Of a stretch of 64,000 nucleotides of DNA, positions 49,990 to 61,786 are shown piece by piece. The notes beneath the pieces are model-generated. The model searched no databases and was not told the origin of the DNA. It worked only from the letters and a program-made list of their open reading frames with translations. A program made the position numbers and the translations under genes. The stretch lies in contig NC_037590.1 of NCBI RefSeq assembly GCF_003073045.1, positions 1,824,016-1,888,015 of the forward strand, read 5' to 3'. This stretch comes from Pomacea canaliculata. Lineage: Eukaryota; Mollusca; Gastropoda; Architaenioglossa; Ampullariidae. Each line of letters begins with the position of its first letter. Positions within the stretch are counted from its first letter, which is position 1.

Positions 49990-51950
49990 ATGGAGCACGT
50001 GCTGCTTGGCCTGTTGAGCTGCTCACTGATGGTGGTGCAGCCTGCATCCAGCTTCCCGCACCCGTCGCTGCTGCTCGCTCTGAAGTGCCAGGCCATCTCC
50101 GAGTACTTCGATTCCGTCACAGGGTCGTGTGAACCGTGTCGAGAAATCTGTGAACTCGCCCACATCACGAGAACGCAGCAAGAATGTGAAACACAGTGCG
50201 GGGGTGAGTGTCATGGCGAACTGCTTTCCTCTCAACTGTCAACATGTTTGTCTCACCACCATCAACGGGACAAGTCCAGTTACTCATCTTTGACTTTCAA
50301 ACCTGTTTTGTGGTCCTCTTTGGTTTATCATAACTGGGGAAAATGTCTTCCAAATTTCAGTTTGAGCAGGTCGTTTAGTGAGGAGTGCATCTGTTCTTTG
50401 TTTGACTTGTTCTTGAGAACATCACTGCTTCTCTAACCTCGAAGTTCCAATATGATTGATATCCGTGCTTTCCCAGAAAAGACATTTCTTAAGAGCCTAA
50501 GCCATCAGAGTGAGAGGTTTTGGGGATTTCAATTTTGAATAGGTTGTCCGAAATACTCAATTTAAATCTTGAAATCTAAATCAGGAAATGTTTGCCCGCA
50601 GTTAACGCCCACTGTATCTATCTGCACTCAGACAAGTCAATAAGTACATTTAAATGGGGTCGCTGGCGTTCTCAGGAAAAGGGATTCCCCGGAGGTCAGG
50701 TCAAACTATTTTTCTTGTTCGCCTGTTAGGAAGTCCTCACTAGGAAGAGGTTGGTTGGTTGGCTGGTTGGTTGGTTTAATAAAGCGATTTCACATTATTG
50801 GAGGGGGAGGGAGAAGGAAGGAAATAGCCCGACGGCCAGCACTTGTCATACAGTGTTCGAAGAAGAGATCTGAACCCAATGTGTTTTTTGTTTGTTTCTC
50901 TACAGACTATGTCTTAGCCTCGAAGTGCACCAGTGACCAGTACTACGACACTGTGGTGCACAGCTGTGCGCCCTGCTCGGAGCTGTGTGACAGCTTCCAC
51001 GTCACGAACACCAGGGACGACTGCCTCCGCCAATGTCCAGGTTCGCTTGTGTTCACTCCTTGTTGACCAAACACTAACCTGCTCGTGAGTGTCGTGTGCG
51101 TAGTAACGGCGCCAACTGACGTGTGTAAACGTTAATTACTGTCATTTCACGAGCCTGTCCACTCCAGTCACGTGTGCGGCGCCATGACCTCACATCCTGG
51201 ATACGCCATCTCCAAATGTTTGCACGACAATCATATTAGAGACTTGGCAAACTGTCACACACAGTACTTTATGTATCCGGTAAGAATACGAATAACGGCT
51301 CTTGAAACGGATTGTGGGTGGGTCTAGTAGTCTGGACCACTAAATGAACATGTGGGTAAACTCTCCATCGACTGTAAAAACACGGAGGGGGTCTGTGTAC
51401 ACGTACTTGCAGTGGCGTAGGAACCAGGGGGAATGAGGGGGGGGGAGATACTGAGGGAACAAGAATGTGAACATTGTTCACTTTCAGCATGGATCTTTGC
51501 CCCACCCCAACCTCACAAAGCCGAGCATCTTCCTACCCCACTGACTTGTAGAAACATATGACATCCAATAGCTACCCGCTTTATTTATTTATTGTCTTCT
51601 TTATTTCTTGGGACCTCGAGAGCTGTCCTCATGTCATGTTCTCACCTCTTACAGGTTATACTACTATGAGGCTGCCATCTAGCAACGTGTCTGCCACCCC
51701 GAATGGAAATTCTTCAGCAGGGGAACAGGACCCGCCCAGCCAGTCTGACGTAGGCCTGACCATCGCCATCATCATTATCGTGTTGGCAGTCGTTGTTGTG
51801 GGTGTGACGTTGACTGCTGTCGCCGCTGTCGTATGTCGACCCGGAAAGTGTTGCTGGTGGACCAGCCAGGTGATCTACACACCTGTGGTGGAGGGAAGTC
51901 CTGCATCATCAATCACCAAACCGATTCCATGTGCTGCTGATGAGGTGTGA
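49990..51950 (+). CDS. TACI/BCMA-like TNF-receptor family protein C (two cysteine-rich domains)
   Basis: Exons 49990-50203, 50906-51040 and 51655-51950 (phase-1 joins) predict 214 residues. A hydrophobic leader (about 4-20) precedes CRD1 (Cys33 to 70; spacing 13-2-3-11-3; core YFD). CRD2 (Cys79 to 115; 12-2-3-11-3; core YYDTVVHSC) occupies a 135-bp exon of its own. Then comes a stalk with N-glycosylation sites (NVS, NSS), a transmembrane helix rich in Ile/Val (about 151-176), a Cys-rich juxtamembrane CCWW and a short tail with TPVVE. CRD2 is strikingly close to the BCMA core EYFDSLLHAC. The donor after CRD2 (GTTCGC) is weak. The stop at 51948-51950 may be bypassed by splicing GATGAG|GTGTGA to a further exon at about 52453; that exon reads GQTVYDSECDQHTARIG only in phase 1, so the 3' end is unresolved. 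Confidence 0.82.
50681..50690 (+). promoter_or_regulatory. NF-kappaB/Rel-type motif in intron 1 of gene C
   Basis: GGGATTCCCC fits GGGRNWYYCC exactly. Genes D and E have the same class of motif in their own first introns. Confidence 0.5.
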
Positions 51951-52242
51951 CGCTTTTCCTTCATTCATCCCGTCCATCTCCTTCCTTTTTTTTTTTTCTT
52001 TCCCTTATATCCTTCCCTGTTCTCTGTCAACTTTTCTCTTTCATTCTTCCTTCTCTATCTTAAGTGTTTATACACCATTCGCTAGATACACGAAGGCTGT
52101 CTCCGTGTCCACTTCTGCGCAATGAAATGCCTCGTGAGTCCATACAACCGTTAGTCTGACGCCATTTCCGGTTTACACTGGGGTCTGAATGCGGGCGCAA
52201 CTTCCCTGTCGTATGTTTACTATGCGCTCTGTTTGGGCTTAG

Positions 52243-52302
52243 ACTTCAGGTTAAGGTTAGGGTTAAGGCTTAGACTTAAGGTTAAGGTTGGGGTTAAGGC
52301 TC
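52243..52302. repeat. Short telomere-like degenerate array
   Basis: Repeated GGTTAAGG, GGTTAGGGTTAAGG and TTAGACTTMAGG words occur twice in tandem (about 30-bp period). It is too short and impure to be a telomere. Confidence 0.5.
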
Positions 52303-53637
52303 ACGCGTGAGAGTAACAATGTTTGATACAGTGTATATCGCATTTCCTGTCTAGGTAATATTGAGCAGTGTATCTGATGTAAGTGGAAATTGCAGAGAAT
52401 ATATTTGTTTATAAATGCTAACACAACTTTTGGTTTCTGTCTCTGGTCTTAGGTCAAACAGTTTATGACAGCGAGTGTGACCAGCACACGGCCAGGATAG
52501 GTTGACACAGAATGGAGGAAATAAAGGTTCATCCGCAACTTGCAAGACCAGTGATCCTGGAATGCTGATACCTTGGGTGGGGAGCAAATAGCTGGTGGAG
52601 GCGGGTACCCATGACACCCAGAGAAGGTCACGTGATGTGCTTGCAAGTCAAGAGGACGCTCAGGAGATGAAAAAGAATAAGGTTCACCAGGTGTCACTCG
52701 GAAAAAATGGGGAAAACTGTTGGCAAAAACTGTTGGCAAAAGCTGTTACAATTTTAAAAAATTATTATACGGCAGTGGCACCAGGTAAAGAGTATTTTGT
52801 CTGGCGGCAGTGGTGAGACTCGTGGAAATAATTCTTAAATACGAATATCTCTTAGCTCTAAGAAATCACAGCTTTGGATAATTGTATGCTGCCTACAAAA
52901 CTAATTCATCATGAAAGTGTGTTTTCACATTTATTGTTTGCATAGTTTAAACTTTCTTAGTTTGCCATAATAGACTTCACAAATATGTTTCTATCCCAGA
53001 CGATTGCCCGTGTTGTTCACAATGTCATTAAACATCGGCTTATGAATGAAGGCCGGAAAGAAACACAAACAGAACAAGACCGCGAAGAAAAAAAAACAAC
53101 AAAAAACACTCAGTTCTCTTCCGGAAACAAGGAATGGTCATTGTGTTTCTCATGTGCTCTAAACAAAGACTGTGATATTGTGAAAAGTGGTGTGAACACG
53201 TGATTTTGTTTCTTCAATGCGTGAAAATACTTGTCTACTCGTTGTAAATAGTTCATATGTACATTTGTTTATAATTTAATTCACAGGTGGGTTACATTAG
53301 ATTTCAGGCTGTAATATTCTTTCGTATCTACAAATGCGAAATAAGTCAGCAAAATAAAGTAAATAAAAAATCAAACATGAGTGTTTTATATATAAATATA
53401 TTACTCCAGGTTATACGAGACAGCCTTAATCACTGAGTATTTCGTATTGTTTATCGTTTAGTTTTGTCACCATGGAAACAATTTCTCAACGGAGATATCA
53501 AGCTCAAGGCATCTCTGTTTGTAGTTTCTCTCTCAACTTTCAATGTTGTAATTTCCAATAATTCCTGACTGTAAGTTCCCTCTCTCACATCTCAGTGTTG
53601 TGTTTGAGTCAAACTTGTAAGAGGACCGTCCATTCGC

Positions 53638-53697
53638 TGACCAATGACATGGAGGGTTTCATGGCGCCGACCAATGACATGGAGGGTTTCATGAGGT
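53638..53697. repeat. Tandem duplication of about 31 bp
   Basis: GACCAATGACATGGAGGGTT followed by TCATG occurs twice in direct succession, separated by GCGCC. The stretch 51951-55500 otherwise holds only CA/CT microsatellite DNA (53830-53990) and a SINE, apart from the possible last exon of gene C near 52453. Confidence 0.75.
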
Positions 53698-55034
53698 CAA
53701 GTCAAGAAAGTTGAATGGCACTGCTTAACAAAGAGATAAAAAAAAATTGTTTACATGCAACATATAAAACAGTTCGCATTAACTAGAAACTAAAATTATA
53801 TCCTGCCTGCTCTTGTCTATCCAACCCTCCCTCGCACTCTCACACACACATGCATTCGTGCACACACACACATACACATTCTCTCTCTCACACGCACACA
53901 CATTTTCTCTGTCTCTCTTTCTCTCACACATATGCACTCACACACATCTCTCTCTCACACACATGCGCTCACACCCCTACATACAGACCCTCGACTGGAC
54001 ATACACGGGTGTTGTGTGATATTTTGCTTTATCGTGTTTCTCGTTCTGTAACTGTTAGATGATGAGAGTGACTGAACTACAGCAGCAGAAGAAATGTCTC
54101 TGAATGTCACCAGTAGAAAAGTAATTATGTGAATGTAGTTCAGTCGATAAAAACTAGCAAAATGTAGTGTCTCTTGTTCCTCATACCTAACCTGATCACT
54201 CTCGCCTCTAATGTGCGATGTGAGCAATTAAGGAAGCAGAGGTGCAGCACGAAGTGGCAATAATGAGGACTCATGACCGACAGTCAGCTGACTGATGCTC
54301 ATCAGATGAATCAGTCATCATCCGTGTCGGCGTAAAGTGCCCTGTGACCCTGTATCTGCCCTGTGTACGAGCGACTGGCGGTGATATGATGCCTTGCACA
54401 CTTTAAATACAAATAATATTGTTCATACCTCCACTGCTCTTGTGGATGCATTATTATGCATGTTTGTCATTCCACACTCAAAACGGGAGCCATCCATCCG
54501 AAGAGGTCGAGGCGATTCTTGTTTTCACTTCATCTGGCGCGTGCCTCCTCTCGAGATGCTCCTCCCCCTTCCCCACCCGGTATGTCGGCTGTTGTGATCC
54601 CACCCACCCCGCACCCTTTTCTGTTTTGCGTCACAGTGAGCTCTCACGAGGGGTTTGTGTGACGTGTGACCCACTTTCCCTGGGTCCTGGGTGAGTCAGC
54701 CCCACAGAGAGAAGTCAGGTCCCGAGATAATACATATTGTTATTTATAGTCTCTACGATATTTATAGTCTCTGGTCGGGCACAACTTTACTGGTCGTCTG
54801 ATGACATCAGCAAACTTGAGTTCTTAGCTCGAGGTGGGGGTGTTAGAAACTCTGCCTGGACCCACTGTTCGTCACACATACACTATCCAATCCAGCGTAG
54901 CTACAAATACTACCCGGACACAGACACTAGCTTCCTGGATGTTTATTTACTTCGGGAGTAATATATAATAATATCCTGCACTATAAAGCACTAGCAGCCA
55001 CGCCCTGAGGTCAGGTAAATGGGGGGGGGGGGGG

Positions 55035-55150
55035 CGCCCGCTAGCGCAGTGGTTAAAACATTCGCCTGTCATCAGTACAATGAGAAGCCCTGGGTTCACA
55101 TCGTCTCGGGACACTGCATATGACATCTATTCGCATGGCTGTCCGTCAAG
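55035..55150 (+). repeat. tRNA-derived SINE head, same family as the 10.07 kb copy
   Basis: GCTAGCGCAGTGGTTAAAAC (A box region) and CCTGGGTTCACATC (B box region) with a shared intervening TCGCCTGTCATCAGTAC. It is preceded by a 14-G run (55021-55034) and followed by GCATATGACATCTATTCGCA, which resembles the 10.15 kb body. Confidence 0.7.
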
Positions 55151-55449
55151 GGATTTCTTCTTGAACCTTTTTCTCCCTCTCACCTCATTGTACAAAATTA
55201 TTTCTTCTAAATAGAAGCACTTTCCTTCAAAAACACCTGCTCTCCTTTACACACAATTTACATTTAAGGTAATGATCTTTCAAAGTAATAGCAGGGAAAA
55301 AAAATCAGGAGAAGACGAAGGCTATACATGAGTAATTAATATTTGATTTGACGGATTCTGCGTGTCCGGGTAATGTATGTAATATCAACTGTATTTGTGA
55401 GAGTGAGACCATGTGCCACAGCAGGTTCGCTCGTTTAAGGATGGGCTTG

Positions 55450-55457
55450 TGACGTCA
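55450..55457 (+). promoter_or_regulatory. CRE-like palindrome upstream of gene D
   Basis: TGACGTCA, a perfect cAMP-response-element-type palindrome, lies about 100 bp before the gene D ATG in a locally CpG-rich patch. No TATA box is evident. Confidence 0.4.
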
Positions 55458-55552
55458 CGTCTCGCGATACTCAGGCGCGCGCGAGGCGCTGGCACTCACA
55501 CCTACACCTGTACGCTAGTCGGATAGAGGTTATTCACCATCGAGCACCCGTC

Positions 55553-58054
55553 ATGTCCACTGGGCTGAAAGCGAGTGTCGTCTTACTAACCGTTGTTGCT
55601 ATGGTAACAGCAACCGGTGGCTCACCGCCAAGCAAGAAATGTCCGTTTCATCAGTTCTTTGATACGGGACCAACGACTGCGAATCGTGTCGGGAATTCTG
55701 CGATAACATGAATCTCACAAGATCTGAAGAAATGTGCAAGAAAGAATGTCCAGGTATGTCCCTTCTTCTCTAAAAATGTTCAGTCATCGATTAAAAAAAA
55801 AAAAAAAAAAAAAAGAAGAAATGACAGTTCGAGTCTTAAATGAAATAAAGTCAAAGGTGTTATCCTGCCCTCCAGGTTCATTGTCTCTGTTCAGGTGACA
55901 CGTTGACAAAGTTAAGGGTAGGTGTGGGGTAGGGATGTTTGCTTGAAATGTCAGCCGACCGTAGGCACAGTGTCCGATAATCTAATTCTCACTGAACGGA
56001 GGACATGGCAGGAGAGATAATCTGACGGTTAATTTTCTGCCATCAGTTGCACGATGCTTTCCGGTCCTGTGTTCACCAACAGCCTACAACATAAGCTGAG
56101 GTAGTTGTAGTTATGTTTTCTCAAAGAAACATGAGGTGAGGTGGTGGAGGGCGCTTAGTGAGAGGCGAGGTGTTGTTCTCTTCACATCACCGACAAAGGG
56201 AGTGTCTACCTGCGGAATGTAGGGGATTCCCCCTTCACCGCATATCCGTGTCATAGAGCACAGCGCATGCGCAGTGACCCGTTGTTGTGCACGCCGTATT
56301 GCGCAAGGTTCAGAGGGCAAGCCAGACATTACATGTCGTGTTTCACAGCAATATTAACAAAGATCAGGAAGAGATGAAGAGCACGTAGGCGAGATTGGTA
56401 AACTTGTTGACTTGGTGCACTCTGCTTCTTCCGCCTTTAGTTTACAGTTTGATGTGTTGAGTATATATATATGTATGTGTACATGTACATGCTAATGTGA
56501 CCTTTACTTACTGTCTGCTGCGTCCTCTTCCCCTTCACCTACCAGTCACACGACTGGGAGGTATTTATATCTACATCATGTCGTAAACTAAGTAAGAGGA
56601 CAATAAAATCATGTTGTGTAGTAGCGTCACATCACAAAGAAAAATCCTTTGTTTAACTGATGGTCCATCACACTTCACATGAAGTGAAAGGTGGATATTT
56701 TCAAACACGACAAACTGCTCCGTTGATTTACACAAAAAGAAAAACACTATTTTCAAGATGATCTAAATTCTAAACACTTTCGGTCCTTCTAAAGAAAGAA
56801 AACAAATTACAAGAGAAAATAACATTCATCAATGAGCAATGTGAGGATATATTTTATGTGTTTGTGTGTGTGTTTGTGTGTGTGCAGATTATCTCCGGTC
56901 CATGAACTGCAAAGCTGACCAATATTACGATGATGTGGTGCACAACTGTGAGCACTGCTCAGAGCTGTGTGATGACCACATCGTCAAGAAGACGACTGAC
57001 GAGTGTTTCAACAAGTGTCGAGGTCAGTGCCATCAACCTTTTTGGTCTTGCTCACTTCCACATCTTAGAGACCAGCCTCCCTATCCCTCACCCCCTCCAG
57101 TAACAACAGGACTACAGCTGAGTGTACTTTTATGTACACGTTTAGATACCGGGATCTTTTCTGACAAAATTAAATGAAGAAGTCATAAACTACAAACAGT
57201 GGACAGCTCTACGTTTGCTATGTCAGATGGAGCTGATTATGTTGTTTACAGCCTCCTGTCCCTATTTCCAAGGCAGTTTCCCAACTACACTTTAATGATT
57301 TGTACTAGGGGTTGGTGGGGGAAATGAGGGGCTAAACTTAGAAAAAGGTCAGATGCTGACCCCGAAATTTGCCGATGTTCCAGACTACTTCCCGAGAGAG
57401 CAGAATCCGAAGCCAGCAAACAATGAGGTGCACTTGAAGACCGTCTCCAACTCTGAAGGGAAAGGTGGCGGGACCCTGCAGTTGGGTTCTAATAGAGGGA
57501 AATTAGTGGCGATCATCGCCATACCATCTGCTGCAGTCATCGTATTCATCGTGGTGGTCATCACGATTTGGTTTTGGAAACGTCGTCCTCGTCGTCCGGA
57601 CAACAGACTTCCGGAAGTCCTGTACGCGGCTGCCACTCAGGAGGACGGTGATGTTACCAGCGATGATAGGGGTCAGAGGTCACCAATCGCGCTAATGTCA
57701 GGTTTGTCTGGTTTTCATTGTACCTTGCTTTCTTTCTCTGTCATATACAATGTCTTTTATTATTTTTTTTTCGTGCAGTTAATCAATCAATGTAAACATT
57801 AAATTCTTAATTTTAAAATTCCACATCCGAAACATGTTCATCATGCAATCTCTCTTACAATCAATATTTTCAAAATATGAAGCTGAACAGTTTCAAGACC
57901 ATACCGCTTTCCACAGGCAGTAATGTTCGTGTGTTTCGTGTCTCTCACAGGAGAGGCGTATCCTGAAGATTTTGGTCCGTCCTGCCACTCAGTGTGTGAA
58001 GACAGTGGAGCTGATTGCAGATCATCGGTCCCGTCGTCTGTCGTCACATCTTGA
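55553..58054 (+). CDS. TACI/BCMA-like TNF-receptor family protein D (two cysteine-rich domains; frame break in CRD1)
   Basis: Exons 55553-55753, 56888-57022, 57384-57701, 57951-58054, all phase-1 joins. The leader (about residues 6-21) is followed by CRD1. Directly translated, CRD1 runs into a TGA after CPFHQFFDTG, but the other five cysteines (NDCESCREFC, then MCKKEC) follow intact one frame over: a single base is missing near 55668-55673. With that base the exon lengths sum to a multiple of three (252 residues) and the spacing becomes the family's 12-2-3-11-3. CRD2 (core YYDDVVHNC) fills a 135-bp exon. A transmembrane helix (IIAIPSAAVIVFIVVVITIW) is stopped by KRRPRR. The tail contains ATQED (57632-57646), a TRAF-binding-like motif, and an acidic, Cys-containing end. 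Either a recently broken gene or an assembly indel. Confidence 0.8.
56222..56232 (+). promoter_or_regulatory. NF-kappaB/Rel-type motif in intron 1 of gene D
   Basis: GGGGATTCCCC, a near-palindromic Rel-type site, lies in the 1.1-kb first intron. Its placement parallels genes C and E. Confidence 0.5.
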
Positions 58055-61000
58055 TGTTGGCTTCTGTTTTTGTGATGCTGCTATGTCTATTGAAGAGACT
58101 GATCATTTGTAGCTGGCCAGGCTGGAGGACTTTTGTGAGGAGATGAGATACGAGACGAGAGCAATGTTTGTGGGGCTCATGATGACAATGTCTGTATGTG
58201 AGTAAGCCAAGGAGGGGAAAGCAGGATGACCCTGTCATGACACACTGTAATTTAAAAGGGGAAAGGAGGCATGATGTTGTCATGACATACTGTGATGTAT
58301 AAGCCCACAATGATGTCCTATGGGATCAATCATGATGTCTTGCATTGACTTCCCGAGTTCTCTGAAACGCAGGGTGATGTTTGCGCAGGTCCTTTGGCAG
58401 TCATGGTAATGTATCTATCACAGGGTGACAATATAACGATTTTTGGGTAAAATTTGCGTGAATCAAAATGACCGTGTATGAAATCCGTCGTGGATTCAAG
58501 TGCCCCCCCCACTGTTTGATGAAATCTGTTGATGCCCTACTCACCCACTTCCACAAACCTGCTGAGCAGTATTGTAAATATTGAGAGTATATTATGTCAG
58601 AATCCTCTTCCTGCAAGGAAGGTTTTTATGGTTAAATGTTCTTCCTGTACTGGTGAGCCTGAGAACATATCATGAATGTGTGTCAGGAAGGCACTCAGAA
58701 TTGTTTTGTGATTGCAAGTACTCCCCCACACTGTACATACAAAAACAATGCATGAAAAAAATGCATGGGGGAAAAGAAAAAAGAAATAAAAAAACTGACA
58801 ATAAATAAAATAAAATAAGTTAACAACTAAAAAATTCAGTATTGTGCCTGGCGAATTGTACTGCTGAAAATTATTGCCTATCATGTAAATGGTGCTGTTT
58901 GTTAATGGATGTAGTTTATGTGCACAGACATTCAGCTTTGAGAAGTCACGGCTGCAATGAACTGTCTAGTTAGGTACATCTTTGTGGAGATAGAAATACA
59001 GCTTTTAAGTCTAGTAGAGTGCTGTCTCCTCTCAGCCTGTATTCTTGTAATCTCCTATTCCGTAGTTTGAATGTCTAGGCTCACTCCTTTGGACACTAAT
59101 ATTGTTCAAATGTATGTGTTGCTCGATCGTGAGCAGTTTGAATTTGTAACGGCAACTGTGTGTTGGACGGATATCATTGAAAGAAAGGCAGATACATTCT
59201 TTCTGTTGACATTCGCCTCATTGAACCAGTTGAGCCTCCATAGGAATCTGGCCAGTCTGATTTCCTCAAAATGTTATGACAGGACAGCTTGGAGTCTGTT
59301 GTTTCTACTGTGATGTCCACCTTTGTATATCTTACTATTCTGAACACGTAAACAACAAAGTGCATTTCGCGTTTTGTCCAAGTATCAACACATTCCTGCT
59401 CTGACAGTCTGAACTGTTTGTGGATTTTGTGATTTAACTGTTCATGAGCTGTCTGTTGGGCCTTAACTGCACATATCAACTGCTACCTGTCTGTTGATTA
59501 TGTTTTCTTTGTTTTGCATGTTGAACACTCAGATATGTCTGTTAACCTGTTATTTCCTTTGTTGTTGTTGTGCCAGTGGGTGAGTTGTATACATACAACG
59601 TTGTTTGACCAATTGTAGAATAGATTGGTGTTGGTATTTTAATTTCTCTGTTCTTCACCCACTTGTGAAGCACTGTCAGCCACCTAAAGCCAGTCATAGT
59701 TTTGTTTAGTTATAGCACGAACCTATAACCAGTCCGCGGTTATAGACTGAAAACGGCATTATCCATTTGCACTTGCTCAAACATATATTTATGCTAATTA
59801 TGTATGTTTGTACGTGTGTTTGTCTGTGTGTCTGTACAAGAGTGCAAGAAAGGGAAAGATGGGAGAGAGAGATTTTTAATGACGAGTGCCCACACTTTGA
59901 TTGCTTTTTAATTGCTTTAATTGTTGTCCACAATTTGGAGTTGTTTACATTTCAATATATAACTCGTCACTCGGAAGACAGAAGTAAGAAAGAAAGAAAT
60001 TGTTTTAATTATATTAAAGCCATTTTCATCATTTCACTTTGAAGTCATATGGTTATTTTGTGTATGTGTGCGTGTGTGTGTGTGTGTACAAATGTGAAGG
60101 TTATGGTATAGTCTCATATAGTTACGGTCATAGGGAAGTGAAGTGTGAACAGACAGGAGTGTGAGAGCCCTCGCTCTTCTGGAGGCCAGCTTTTGTGTCA
60201 CAGTGGCCATCAGAGAGACAAAGAACGGAGCGAAGACAGACAGTTGCAGTTACTGTTATGTGTGACGTGTGTATAGTTATGTAGAAGGTTCTACATCCTA
60301 AGCGGGCCACCGGTTACAGTATATCATCGCACTTTCAACCTCTTGAGAACTGGAAAGTTAATTATTTAAATGACACTGATTCCTGTTTCATGGTCTGTAC
60401 ATGCGTGGGGAGATTGGGGGACGCAGATCATTCGATCATTTGCTTACACTTCTTGAGTAATTAAGAAAAATAATTAGGTAATTTAATTGATGAGATGAAT
60501 ACGTGTAAATCTGTGAGTAAACATATTGAATAATGCGGACACGCCGTTCTCGTTAGCACGGAGCAGGGGGTGGCCGGGAGGATGAGCCGATATATCGAGG
60601 AGGAAAACCCGTGGAGACACTCCAGGTTGTGGGACAGCGCGCCCTTGCTGCCATCACGTGAGGGGGACCATGCGACCGCTTGGACAGCAGCCAACGACAC
60701 TTGTCGACAGCGGATTGGCTGGGAACGGGAGGAGGGCAGGGAGGATATCACGTTATCACAGCGTGCGTCAAGAGCGTACCCCGCCACCCCACACACACAC
60801 CCCACCACCCGATAAACGTCTTGAACAGTTGCCAAAGTCGTGACTAGCCGGGTGGCAATTAAAGCTGGTGCACGAGGCAGAGGTCACAGGGCGATCTTGA
60901 ATGGGTAGAGTGCCTTGACATGCGCGGGGGATTCCCCCGTCAACAACCTGCGTGTACGTAGTTGTGTGAGGTCACGGCTTTGACTGGTGTGGAATTATGA

Positions 61001-61780
61001 AGGGTATATGGACCTGACATAGCCCCTCCCTGTCTGACACACACACACGTACACACACTAACCTGTTTGTAACCGTCTAGTTTAATTTCCATCGTCAATG
61101 ATTACGAACCTATAGCGCTTTGTAGACTGATCAGCTCATATGTAATAAATCCACAGATAGGTAAAATCTGAGTTAATTACTGCGGGTCATTATTCTCATA
61201 ATTTTTGTGTAAAAATTCACATTCACGTACGTCACATTGAAATTGAATAATGTGGTCATCGCATGAATTAAACGGGTACAATCAAATTAATTAGTGTTAC
61301 ACGTGCATCAAGACTGTAGCCCATCCCTGAAGCGTTTTATCTGTATTAACGTGTACGATATCGTTGGATGTCTCTAACACATAATTTGGGGGAATCGCTG
61401 TTAAATGGGATACTTAGAATTCCTACGAAACAAAAACCCTGTGATAATTAAATAACTGTTTCACGCCGCGTTGAGTAAAGAGCGAGTTCACACCGCGGAT
61501 TACGCAACAGGTGAGTGATGTGTCGCAACTTCCTCTCCTTTCAGAGTTTTCTCGAACTACCACCGTTAGTAAGTCCGGAAATTTCCGATACATGTAAGCC
61601 TCAGACGTCACAGGACAGGAACCAATAATAACCTGACGTTGTTATCCCCACCACCACCACCACTACTACCACCACCACCACTCTCTTTCTCACTCCTTCG
61701 TCCTCCCCTATCAGCTATTTGGTTACACGAAAGGCAGGAGAACACGGCAATCCCATCACACCGCGACCAACCTCCGAGTT
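58055..61780. other. 3' flank of gene D and spacer before gene E
   Basis: Possible polyadenylation signals (AATAAA) occur at about 58802. A diverged duplication containing CTGTCATGACACACTGTAAT or TTGTCATGACATACTGTGAT lies at about 58228-58295. A CCA-rich microsatellite at 61650-61685 sits in the presumed 5' untranslated region of gene E. No further gene is recognised. Confidence 0.5.
60926..60938 (+). promoter_or_regulatory. Palindromic NF-kappaB/Rel-type motif upstream of gene E
   Basis: GGGGGATTCCCCC is a 13-bp near-perfect palindrome containing a canonical Rel site. It lies about 850 bp before the gene E ATG. Confidence 0.5.
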
Positions 61781-61786
61781 TACAGC

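Noticed and set aside
52243-52302. Telomere or chromosome end
   Set aside because: The TTAGGG-like words are few and impure, and ordinary genes lie on both sides.
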